Notes: generated by a model not told the origin, from the sequence alone. A stretch of 6,939 nt of DNA from an uncultured Actinomycetes bacterium (GCA_903830745.1 CAIKVF010000112.1:1-6939); one strand, 5' to 3'. Positions 1 through 5,899 are shown, counted from the stretch's first letter. A program made the numbers and translations.

Positions 1-2
1 GT

Positions 3-113
3 CCTTCTGCGGAGGAGGCCAAAGAAGTATCTGTGTGCTTGCTAGCAACTCGTAGATACAACTCTCTTCTGCTTAAGAACCGTGCACTGCGTTTGGTCGC
101 CGTACAGCCGTGA
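3..113 (+). CDS. Possible 3' end of an unidentified gene (partial)
   Basis: Frame 3 is open from the left edge for 36 codons and closes at TGA 111-113. The translated tail ends in KNRALRLVAVQP and contains a Leu-rich stretch (NSLLLKN), which could be a C-terminal helix. I recognise no family. An open stretch this short at a window edge is expected fairly often by chance, and the other two plus-strand frames close earlier, so the support is only circumstantial. In many actinobacteria the gene before a lysine-rich nucleoid protein belongs to the leu cluster, but nothing in this tail identifies such a gene. Confidence 0.22.
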   Translation, partial: PSAEEAKEVSVCLLATRRYNSLLLKNRALRLVAVQP

Positions 114-169
114 GGTTGGGTGGTACACAATCGAGTTCATGTCGAATTATTGGAATCCATTAAGCGTGA

Positions 170-184
170 TCACCACAGTGGTGA
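170..184. promoter_or_regulatory. Perfect 15-bp palindrome upstream of the H1-like gene
   Basis: TCACCACAGTGGTGA reads as two 7-bp arms around a central A, ending 43 bp before the GTG start. Flanking GAT (168-170) and ATC (186-188) could extend the stem if two bases bulge. It could be an operator for a dimeric repressor, or, in RNA, a 5'-leader hairpin with a 3-nt loop. There is no U-tract after it, so it is unlikely to be a terminator. Which regulator would bind is unknown. Confidence 0.45.
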
Positions 185-211
185 GATCGTGGGCCAATAA
201 ATCACTGATAA

Positions 212-224
212 ACCCTAGGAGGGT
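212..224 (+). promoter_or_regulatory. Strong ribosome binding site inside a small hairpin
   Basis: AGGAGGG at 217-223 is a near-consensus Shine-Dalgarno sequence placed 4 nt before the GTG at 228, and this decides the start of the lysine-rich gene. The same bases lie in an inverted repeat, ACCCT (212-216), loop AGG, AGGGT (220-224). The mRNA could therefore fold so that much of the site is paired. The stem is only 5 bp, so any effect is probably mild. Confidence 0.6.
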
Positions 225-227
225 AAA

Positions 228-524
228 GTGGCACCAGCTGCGAAGAAGAAGGCTGCACCTAAGAAGGCTGCACCAAAGAAGGCTGCTAAGCGCAAGCCAG
301 CTGCAAAGAAGGCTGCAAAGAAGACAGCTAAGAAGGCTGCCCCTAAGAAGGCTGCTAAGAAGACAGCAAAGCGCAAGCCAGCTGCCAAGAAGGCTGCCAA
401 GAAGGCAACCAAGCGCAAGCCAGCTAAGAAGGCTGCTGCAAAGAAGACTGCAAAGAAGGCTGCACCAAAGAAGGCTGCAAAGCGCAAGCCTGCTAAGCGC
501 AAGCCAGCTGCAAAGAAGAAGTAG
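228..524 (+). CDS. Histone H1-like lysine/alanine/proline-rich DNA-binding protein
   Basis: Predicted 98-residue polycation that probably binds and compacts DNA, in the manner of eukaryotic H1 tails, bacterial Hc1-type proteins and the C-terminal tails of actinobacterial HU. It contains only Lys 42, Ala 36, Pro 10, Arg 5, Thr 4 and the initiator Met: no acidic, aromatic or bulky hydrophobic residue. It is built from imperfect AAKKAA/APKK units with five KRKP motifs, near residues 21, 48, 62, 85 and 90. It should be disordered until bound to nucleic acid. There is no HU fold, so it is either a stand-alone tail protein or a derivative of an HU tail; the strong Shine-Dalgarno sequence at 217-223 argues that GTG 228 is a true start rather than the end of a longer gene. 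All 42 Lys codons are AAG and all Arg codons CGC, as in highly expressed genes. Its presence beside cofC recalls the hupB-cofC neighbourhood of mycobacteria (from memory). Confidence 0.85.
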   Translation: MAPAAKKKAAPKKAAPKKAAKRKPAAKKAAKKTAKKAAPKKAAKKTAKRKPAAKKAAKKATKRKPAKKAAAKKTAKKAAPKKAAKRKPAKRKPAAKKK

Positions 525-525
525 T

Positions 526-547
526 CAAACACCCTTAGGGGTATTTG
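526..547 (+). other. Imperfect hairpin just after the H1-like stop codon
   Basis: CAAACACCC (526-534) can pair with GGGTATTTG (539-547) around a 4-nt loop with one C-A mismatch. It sits two bases past the TAG and directly before the main terminator hairpin. It may protect the mRNA 3' end or assist termination; it lacks a following U-tract. Confidence 0.35.
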
Positions 548-552
548 TAACT

Positions 553-576
553 AAACGGGGGCTTCGGCCCCCGTTT
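553..576. terminator. UUCG-capped hairpin, probable bidirectional terminator
   Basis: AAACGGGGGC (553-562) and GCCCCCGTTT (567-576) form a perfect 10-bp stem closed by the very stable C(UUCG)G tetraloop. It lies between the convergent stop codons of the H1-like gene (522-524) and cofC (591-593). The T-rich stretches on either side are short and interrupted (GTTTGGTGCTTTCT on plus), so it is less than ideal as an intrinsic terminator, but position and stability support that role for both genes. Confidence 0.75.
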
Positions 577-590
577 GGTGCTTTCTAGAG

Positions 591-1133
591 TTATTTCAGA
601 TCAGAAGGCTCATCAACGTCGTAGCCCCACGGGCTTGCAAGAATCGTTGAGAATTGAATACCTAGGCGCTGCGCCTCTTGTTCGTGAAGAACCCTGGATC
701 CAACGCCGTAGTGAAAGTGGAAGTCGAGTCCTGTAGGCAGACTGAGAACGTTGGTTCCTGATCCGTGGTGATCGCTCACGATAGTTATTGGAGTTGGTGG
801 TGAAAACTCACTCAGGCCCTCAGGGTTTTTTAAGTCACCATGGACAACGTGCAATTGCTCGTAGCGTGATCCGAGCGCAGCGTACGCATTTGAGACGGCT
901 TCGTTTAGGCCACTCGAATGAGACTCGAACACTTCAATGCCGAGCTTCATTGCGAATGAAGTGATCTCGGGACTTTCGCTTAGTACGAGAACTTTTCTGG
1001 TGCCACAACTTTGCAGCACACCGCGTGCGAGTTCTTCGGCGAGTTTGCTTACATCGAGAGACGAGTCTTTGCGCAGTCGGTCTTTAGCCAGGTCAAACTG
1101 CTTCAGTGGCACTAAGAACGCGTCGTAGGTCAT
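591..1133 (-). CDS. cofC: CofC/FbiD-type guanylyltransferase of coenzyme F420 biosynthesis
   Basis: Predicted cytoplasmic nucleotidyltransferase that joins GMP from GTP to 2-phospho-L-lactate, or to phosphoenolpyruvate in the actinobacterial FbiD variant, making the activated precursor used by CofD/FbiA. In the 180-residue protein I see the N-terminal VPLK (8-11) with K17 and RL 19-20, GLNEAV (75-80), GDL (99-101, where the family usually has ADLP), DHHGSGTNVL (121-130), FHYGVGS (140-146), H150 and the terminal DVDEPSDL (172-179). These follow the family order, including the acidic residues that would hold metal. It is somewhat shorter than many relatives (about 200 or more residues, from memory) and stops right after the DVD-P-DL motif. 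ATG 1133 has no Shine-Dalgarno sequence, but TAGCAT lies 6 nt upstream, suggesting a leaderless transcript. It diverges from rnhB. Substrate choice cannot be read from sequence alone. Confidence 0.85.
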   Translation of the reverse strand: MTYDAFLVPLKQFDLAKDRLRKDSSLDVSKLAEELARGVLQSCGTRKVLVLSESPEITSFAMKLGIEVFESHSSGLNEAVSNAYAALGSRYEQLHVVHGDLKNPEGLSEFSPPTPITIVSDHHGSGTNVLSLPTGLDFHFHYGVGSRVLHEQEAQRLGIQFSTILASPWGYDVDEPSDLK

Positions 1134-1171
1134 TGATTAATGCTAGACACTCTCTACGTACCCAGATACCT
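1134..1171. promoter_or_regulatory. Compact divergent promoter region between cofC and rnhB
   Basis: Only 38 bp separate the two start codons, so promoter elements must overlap the genes. For the minus strand, TAGCAT (complement of 1140-1145) is a fair -10 box placed 6 nt before ATG, consistent with leaderless initiation. No convincing -35 accompanies it. On the plus strand TTGATT (1133-1138) could be a -35, but no good -10 follows at proper spacing. Neither gene has a ribosome binding site here. Confidence 0.4.
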
Positions 1172-1849
1172 ATGACAGCCGAAACGAACGATCTACTTGC
1201 CTTTGAAAGGCCGCTTATTGCACGAGGTGAAATTGTCGTTGGCCTCGACGAAGTTGGCAGAGGAGCACTCGCTGGCCCGCTCACTGTGGGTGCAGTTGTT
1301 CTGCGTGAAATTATCGACCCTCCAGCGGCCCTCACGGACTCAAAGCTCCTCACCGCGCTTCGTCGAGAAGAGTTGCAAGTTCCAATCAAGCAGTGGGCGA
1401 GTGCCTGGTCGCTTGGTTCAGTTAGCTCACAAGAAATCGATGAGTGGGGACTTCGCCTGGCTCTGGCGGTCGCTGCAACAAGAGCAGTGCAGGGCCTAGA
1501 CGTGACGCCAACGCATGCACTCATTGATGGTTCTTTTAACTTGCTTGACGCACCAGCTGACGTGAAGTTTGGAAGCTCTCCGCCACCTGAACTGCTCTTT
1601 TCAAAAATGGCTCACACGACGATTGTTAAAGGTGATCAGAAGAGCGCCACGATTGCAGGCGCATCAGTGCTTGCCAAAGTTTCACGAGATGCGTTTATGA
1701 CGCAACTCAGTGATGAATTTCCTGCGTACGAGTGGGCCGGTAACAAGGGTTACGGTGCGCCAGGGCACTTAAAAGCATTAAGCCAAGTAGGTCCAACTGC
1801 GTATCACCGAACATCATGGAATTTGCCCGTGTTTGAAGGTGGAATGTAG
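1172..1849 (+). CDS. rnhB: Ribonuclease HII
   Basis: Cytoplasmic enzyme that cuts the RNA strand of RNA-DNA hybrids and nicks 5' to single ribonucleotides embedded in DNA, starting ribonucleotide excision repair. The 225-residue protein shows the signature GLDEVGRGALAGP (24-36), giving catalytic D26 and E27, then LTDSKLL (55-61), D119 in ALIDG, D155 in VKGDQKS, the helix GASVLAKVSRD (163-173), and the C-terminal KGYG and HRTSW block (192-216). All four acidic residues of the active site are present. D119 and D155 are 36 residues apart, against about 18 in the E. coli enzyme by memory, because of a Pro/Ser-rich stretch at about 125-148. I chose ATG 1172; an upstream in-frame start at 1106 would overlap the start of cofC and add an Arg-rich, non-family extension. 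No Shine-Dalgarno sequence is visible. dppD/F follows after 38 bp and could be cotranscribed. Confidence 0.93.
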   Translation: MTAETNDLLAFERPLIARGEIVVGLDEVGRGALAGPLTVGAVVLREIIDPPAALTDSKLLTALRREELQVPIKQWASAWSLGSVSSQEIDEWGLRLALAVAATRAVQGLDVTPTHALIDGSFNLLDAPADVKFGSSPPPELLFSKMAHTTIVKGDQKSATIAGASVLAKVSRDAFMTQLSDEFPAYEWAGNKGYGAPGHLKALSQVGPTAYHRTSWNLPVFEGGM

Positions 1850-1887
1850 TACTCAGTTCGCGTCTTTAGTCAGAAATTGACTTATTT

Positions 1888-3936
1888 GTGGCTCTAGATT
1901 CGCATTATGCTTTACAGGTGGCCAATGTCCTTTCTGTTAAAGATTTAAAGACCGAATTTCACATGAGAACGGGCAACGTTGTTGCCGTTGACGGTGTGAG
2001 CTTCACTATTGGCGAAGGTGAATGTGTAGGACTCGTAGGAGAGTCTGGATGCGGTAAAACAACCATTGGAATGTCAGTCATGGGGCTACTCCCTGGAACC
2101 GGTCATGTGGTTGGTGGGTCAATTGAACTCCTGGGTCAAGACATTGCCGGGTTTGATGAATCGCAGATGCAAAAGGTCCGTGGCAACCAGGTCGCCATGA
2201 TCCCTCAAGACCCAATGACCGCACTAAACCCGACCATGACCATTGGTCGCCAAATCGCCGAAGGATTCATCTGGCACCGTGGCTGCAGCGAAGAAGAAGG
2301 TCGCCAGAGGGCGATTGAAGTACTTCGCATGGTTGAAATGCCACAGCCTGAAGAACGCCTCGAGCAGTACCCACACGAACTCTCCGGTGGACTTCGCCAA
2401 CGAGTCATGATTGCCATGGCTCTTGTTTGTGAACCGAAACTTCTTATTGCAGACGAACCAACAACTGCGCTCGACGTAACAATCCAGGCACAGATTTTGA
2501 ACTTGATTGACCGACTTCGTCGCGACCTAAAGATGGCAGTTCTTCTCATCACTCACGACATGGGCGTCATCGCTGGCCGTACTGACCGCGTCGTTGTTAT
2601 GTATGCCGGTAAAAAAGCAGAGCTCGCAGTTACTCGCGATCTCTTCGCTGAAATGCGCCATCCTTACACCCAGGCACTCCTTAGCTCTGTCCCTGACATC
2701 AGCTCTACGGAGAAGCGTCGCCTCCTTTCAATCTCAGGACTTCCACCAGACCTTTCGAAGGAACTTGTTGGATGTCGTTTTGCTCCACGTTGCACTTTCG
2801 CAACTGATGCCTGTCGACTCAGCGAGCCACCTCTTAGCCAAGAAGGGCAGCATGAGTTTGCTTGCTTTAATCCAGTCAAGGGTCTCGGCATCAAAGTTCA
2901 GCAACGCTTGGTTGAAACTAAGTTCAACGCTGAAACTTCTGCGACACTTCTCGAAGTGAAGAACTTGGTCAAGTTGTACCCACTTCGTTCATCCAGTCTT
3001 TTTGCTCGAAGTAAAAAGAATGTAAACGCAATCAGTGATGTTTCTTTCTCACTTCGCGCTGGCGAGACCTTTGGTCTGGTGGGTGAGTCTGGTTGCGGTA
3101 AAACTACGACCGCCAAGGTGATTGCTGGGCTTGAAGCACCAACGAGCGGATCGGTGAATTTTGAAGGAAAGGCACTCGAGAGCCTGAAGGGTAAAGAGAG
3201 ACTTTCAGCCCGCAGGAACGTCCAAATGATGTTCCAGGATCCTTACGCATCGCTCAATCCTCGACAACCAGTTGGCTCAATCTTGGAGGAGCCGTTCATC
3301 ATTCATGGCGAAGGAACGGCCAAAGAACGTAAAGAGAAAGTCGCTAAGTTACTCGACCTCGTAGGTCTTTCGAAGAACGCAATGCTTCGCTACTCACACG
3401 AATTTTCTGGTGGACAGCGTCAGCGAATTGGACTGGCGAGAGCCATTGCACTCAATCCAAAATTGTTAGTTGCTGACGAACCGGTGAGTGCGCTCGACGT
3501 TTCAATTCAGGCTCAAATTCTTAACCTGATCAAAGACCTACAATCAGAACTTGACCTCTCGCTTCTCATTATCAGCCACGACTTAGGTGTCATTCGCTAC
3601 ATGGCTGACACGGTCGGAGTCATGTATCTCGGAAAGCTCGTCGAAGTCGGACCATCCGAGAGTATCTACCTGAACCCAGTGCACCACTACACCCGTGGAC
3701 TGCTCGATGCAGTTCCTCAACCTATGGATGCTCTAAAGGCTCAGGAGGGCTCCACGAAGCTACTCAAGGGTGAACTGCCATCACCGGTGGATCCACCTTC
3801 AGGATGCAGATTTAGGACTCGTTGTCCAATGGCAACAGACATTTGTACCAACGAAGAGCCACCGATGCAAGAGTTCGGACCGAACCACTTCTCAGCGTGT
3901 CACTTCCCACTTCGCCAGCCAGTGAGTATTCGTTAA
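1888..3936 (+). CDS. dppD: Fused dipeptide/oligopeptide ABC transporter ATPase (DppD-DppF type)
   Basis: Cytoplasmic energy-coupling subunit of a peptide-type importer, with two ATPase domains in one 682-residue chain. Domain 1: Walker A GESGCGKTT (51-59), Q107, signature LSGG (165-168), Walker B with E190 (LLIADEP), H223. Domain 2: Walker A GESGCGKTT (399-407), Q450, FSGGQ (506-510), Walker B with E531 (LLVADEP), H564. Both sites look complete. Each domain ends in the oligopeptide-transporter C-terminal region with four cysteines: C296, C302, C309, C326 and C640, C646, C653, C671; in this family such cysteines can hold a [4Fe-4S] cluster. The start is uncertain: GTG 1888 has no Shine-Dalgarno sequence; GTG 1918 (residue 11) begins just before the conserved VLSVKDLKTEF and has TATGCT 6 nt upstream, fitting leaderless initiation. 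It converges on dppC with touching stop codons. Fused ATPases are common in actinobacteria. The actual substrate is unknown. Confidence 0.93.
   Translation: MALDSHYALQVANVLSVKDLKTEFHMRTGNVVAVDGVSFTIGEGECVGLVGESGCGKTTIGMSVMGLLPGTGHVVGGSIELLGQDIAGFDESQMQKVRGNQVAMIPQDPMTALNPTMTIGRQIAEGFIWHRGCSEEEGRQRAIEVLRMVEMPQPEERLEQYPHELSGGLRQRVMIAMALVCEPKLLIADEPTTALDVTIQAQILNLIDRLRRDLKMAVLLITHDMGVIAGRTDRVVVMYAGKKAELAVTRDLFAEMRHPYTQALLSSVPDISSTEKRRLLSISGLPPDLSKELVGCRFAPRCTFATDACRLSEPPLSQEGQHEFACFNPVKGLGIKVQQRLVETKFNAETSATLLEVKNLVKLYPLRSSSLFARSKKNVNAISDVSFSLRAGETFGLVGESGCGKTTTAKVIAGLEAPTSGSVNFEGKALESLKGKERLSARRNVQMMFQDPYASLNPRQPVGSILEEPFIIHGEGTAKERKEKVAKLLDLVGLSKNAMLRYSHEFSGGQRQRIGLARAIALNPKLLVADEPVSALDVSIQAQILNLIKDLQSELDLSLLIISHDLGVIRYMADTVGVMYLGKLVEVGPSESIYLNPVHHYTRGLLDAVPQPMDALKAQEGSTKLLKGELPSPVDPPSGCRFRTRCPMATDICTNEEPPMQEFGPNHFSACHFPLRQPVSIR
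1906..1911 (+). promoter_or_regulatory. Candidate -10 box for a leaderless dppD/F start
   Basis: TATGCT lies 6 nt before the in-frame GTG at 1918, the distance expected when transcription begins at the start codon. TTGACT at 1877-1882 resembles a -35 box but is 23 bp away, too far for a standard promoter. If this box is real, the protein is 672 residues long. Alternatively the gene is read through from rnhB and starts at 1888. Confidence 0.3.
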
Positions 3937-4881
3937 TTAACGCTTTTGAAGGCGAACTTCGAATCCGTCTCGCAGTGCGTCACCAATGTAATTAAGTGAG
4001 AGTACGACAAGCACAATACACACGGCTGGCGGAGCAATTTCCCACCAATAGCCCTGTGCAGCAAACGGGACACCGTTATTGAGCATTGAGCCCCAGTCGG
4101 TATTAGGAAGTGGAATGCCGAGGCCAATGAATCCAAGTCCCGCAAGTGCGAGGATGGAGTCAGCAACTGAGAATGTTGCTATGACGACCATTGTTCCAAC
4201 CGTATTTGGCAAGATGTGGCGAAGGATGATCCTTCGCGATCCTCCACCCATTGTCTTAACTGCCGACACGAACTCGCGTGACTTAAGGCTGAGCGTTTCA
4301 CCTCTAATAAGTCGAGCAGATCCGAACCATCCAGTTAGTCCAAGGGTCATGATGATGATGGTGGTCGACTGTCCGAAGAGCACGACAATCACAATGATCA
4401 AGAAGAGACCAGGAACTGAGAGTCCAACGTCTACGAAACGCATCATGAAACTGTCCAACATTTTCCCGCGGTAACCAGCAACAGCACCATAAATTGATCC
4501 GACTGTAACGGAGATAACTCCAGCCAAGAATCCAACGGTGAGTGCGGTGCGCCCACCAAGCATGAGGCGTCCAATTACGTCGAATCCAGATGGGTCTGTT
4601 CCAAGGATTGCTGAGAATGAGTGGAACCATGGAAAGTTATACGGTGAACCACCATTAATAAGCGTTGAAGAAATTGCGAATGGGTCGCTCTGGTTGGTGC
4701 GATAGAGAAATGGCCCCACAAACGAGAACAAAATCATGAATCCAAGCACGAATAGCGAGGCAACAGCAAGCTTGTTCTCGCGGAATGTTCGCCAAATAAG
4801 AGTTAGAAGACTTCCTTCGTCTCCAATGTCTCCGGCATCCTTGTCCTGGATGAGGTCTGTGTTGTTAGATACGTCGCTCAT
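3937..4881 (-). CDS. dppC: Peptide-type ABC transporter permease, DppC/OppC family
   Basis: Inner-membrane permease that pairs with DppB to form the import channel. The 314-residue length is typical. After a polar, acidic cytoplasmic N-terminus (1-35) comes the OppC-type first helix (about 38-59, following TFRENKLAV), a periplasmic-side loop with LGTDPSGFDV (93-102) and RTALTVG (111-117), then further hydrophobic helices around 118-135, 155-180, 230-255 and 284-298, six in all. The EAA coupling loop EFVSAVKTMGGGSRRIILRH (203-222) with ILPN would contact the ATPase. The conserved PLPNTDWGSML (257-267) is also present. It lies 3 nt downstream of dppB in the same direction, with AAGGGA 9 nt before its ATG inside dppB, so it is surely cotranscribed. 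Its stop directly abuts that of dppD/F on the other strand. Confidence 0.93.
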   Translation of the reverse strand: MSDVSNNTDLIQDKDAGDIGDEGSLLTLIWRTFRENKLAVASLFVLGFMILFSFVGPFLYRTNQSDPFAISSTLINGGSPYNFPWFHSFSAILGTDPSGFDVIGRLMLGGRTALTVGFLAGVISVTVGSIYGAVAGYRGKMLDSFMMRFVDVGLSVPGLFLIIVIVVLFGQSTTIIIMTLGLTGWFGSARLIRGETLSLKSREFVSAVKTMGGGSRRIILRHILPNTVGTMVVIATFSVADSILALAGLGFIGLGIPLPNTDWGSMLNNGVPFAAQGYWWEIAPPAVCIVLVVLSLNYIGDALRDGFEVRLQKR

Positions 4882-4884
4882 TGC

Positions 4885-5844
4885 CTAGTGTCCCTTGCTT
4901 CCGATACGAATTCTTGGGTCCGCAACCGCATAAAGAAGGTCAGCAACAATTGAACCGAGAACAGTAACTACGGTTGCAATGATTGTTGTTCCTACAACCG
5001 TTGGCATGTCCTGTGATGTTGCAGCCCTTAGGGTGAGAAGTCCCATTCCAGGAATGTCGAAGAGTGTTTCAGTAATAAGAGCACCACCAACAACAGCTGG
5101 AAGACTGAGTCCAATAATTGTCACGATTGGAAGCATTGAGTTTCGAAGTGCGTGTCGACGAATTACCAATTTCTCAGGAAGACCTTTTGCTCGCGCGGTC
5201 TTAATGTAATCCTGCGTCAATGTGTCGAGCATTGAAGAGCGCTGAAATCTACTGAGTCCACCAACACCCAAGAGCGAAAGAGTCAGCACTGGAAGTATGT
5301 ACTGTCTAGGTGAAGTGAAGAGCGAGAAGACTCCCGTGTCAGTTGCGACAGTTACAGGGAAAATGTGCAGCTTGATTGCGAACACTGAAATAAGTGTCTC
5401 ACCAATCAAAAACACAGGTGTCGCATAAAGAATGAATGTAATGAGTGTCGCGAAGTAGTCAATCTTGGTGTTTCGACGCTGGGCTTGGAAAATGCCAAGT
5501 GGAATTGCAAGAAAGAACTGAATAATTAGAGAAACGTTTACGAGCACCAAGGTATGGCCAAGTGCAGACTTGATGAGATACCAAACAGGTGCGCTCTGGG
5601 TGATGGAATTTCCAAGGTGGAGTCGAGCGATCTGCAAGAGGTAGTTCCACCACTGGTAGATGAGTGACTTGTCGAGTCCGTTGTCAATGTTGAACTGTCT
5701 GATTGTGCGCGGGTTAGCTCTGTTTCCAAGGGCTACTACTGCTGGGCCACCGGGAACAAAGTGTTCCAAAATGAACGTCAGGGTTACAACGATTAGTAGG
5801 ACAAAAAACCCTTGATAAATACGCTTAGTTAGGTACGAAAGCAC
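4885..5844 (-). CDS. dppB: Peptide-type ABC transporter permease, DppB/OppB family
   Basis: Inner-membrane permease, partner of DppC. The 319-residue length and order of segments match the family: first helix at about 9-27 after YLTKRIYQG, then the FVPGGP motif (29-34), the long external region with LGNSITQSAPV (77-87), and helices near 97-120, 132-155, 182-196, 238-256 and 283-307. The EAA loop is DYIKTARAKGLPEKLVIRRH (212-231), followed by ALRN and LP. ETLFDIPGMGLL (259-270) and the terminal YAVADPRIR (305-313) are hallmark motifs. It begins at GTG 5844, with AGGG (complement of 5852-5855) 7 nt upstream. A strong terminator lies between it and dppA, so it is expressed by readthrough from dppA or from an unrecognised promoter in the 86-bp gap. 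dppC follows after 3 nt. Confidence 0.93.
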   Translation of the reverse strand: MLSYLTKRIYQGFFVLLIVVTLTFILEHFVPGGPAVVALGNRANPRTIRQFNIDNGLDKSLIYQWWNYLLQIARLHLGNSITQSAPVWYLIKSALGHTLVLVNVSLIIQFFLAIPLGIFQAQRRNTKIDYFATLITFILYATPVFLIGETLISVFAIKLHIFPVTVATDTGVFSLFTSPRQYILPVLTLSLLGVGGLSRFQRSSMLDTLTQDYIKTARAKGLPEKLVIRRHALRNSMLPIVTIIGLSLPAVVGGALITETLFDIPGMGLLTLRAATSQDMPTVVGTTIIATVVTVLGSIVADLLYAVADPRIRIGSKGH

Positions 5845-5867
5845 AATGCAACCCTACTACTAAATGC

Positions 5868-5899
5868 AAAAACCCCCCGGATTTCTCCGGGGGGTTTTT
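5868..5899. terminator. Strong intrinsic terminator between dppA and dppB
   Basis: AAAAACCCCCCGG (5868-5880) and CCGGGGGGTTTTT (5887-5899) form a perfect 13-bp stem around a 6-nt loop, ending in a run of five T on either strand. It lies 31 bp past the dppA stop and 23 bp before the dppB start. In dppA direction it would stop most transcripts after the binding-protein gene and let a fraction continue into the permeases, a common way to make binding protein in excess. Confidence 0.88.

Larger units (their letters stand above)
114..227 (+). other. Leader / intergenic region upstream of the H1-like gene
   Basis: This 114-bp stretch holds no convincing coding frame. It contains a 15-bp palindrome (170-184) and a small hairpin that overlaps the ribosome binding site (212-224). 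I looked for a -35/-10 pair and found no spacing-correct sigma70-type promoter that I would call, so the transcription start is unknown. An A+T-rich patch at 141-165 is the most plausible place for a -10 element. I see no tRNA or riboswitch fold. Confidence 0.5.

Noticed and set aside
228..521. Repetitive DNA that might suggest a CRISPR array or minisatellite.
   Set aside because: Units are irregular, keep the reading frame and have no spacers; the repetition follows from the protein composition.
215..532. A minus-strand frame rich in Ala, Phe and Leu, looking like a membrane protein.
   Set aside because: It is the antisense of the lysine-codon repeats (CTT and TTC from AAG); no start signal, and the plus-strand gene explains it fully.
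82..588. A 168-codon plus-strand frame rich in Arg and Leu across the H1-like gene.
   Set aside because: It is the out-of-frame reading of the AAG/GCT codon repeats and gives a low-complexity RRLxRR product with no ribosome binding site.
1106..1171. Upstream in-frame start that would lengthen RNase HII by 22 residues.
   Set aside because: It would overlap the start of cofC on the other strand and adds an Arg-rich stretch not typical of the family; ATG 1172 fits better.
1093..1524. A 143-codon minus-strand frame opposite rnhB, overlapping the start of cofC.
   Set aside because: Ser/Arg-rich shadow of a well-supported RNase HII gene with intact catalytic residues.
2205..2552. Minus-strand frame opposite the first ATPase domain.
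   Set aside because: Antisense shadow in a highly conserved ATPase; product is Ser/Arg-rich without recognisable motifs.
3937..4000. Small inverted repeats such as GAAG...CTTC after the ATPase stop.
   Set aside because: Stems of four base pairs with no T-run; too weak to call a terminator and located inside dppC coding sequence.
4079..4474. Plus-strand 131-codon frame opposite dppC.
   Set aside because: Shadow of the permease gene, with no ribosome binding site and a product (Met/Thr/Pro-rich) with no family resemblance.
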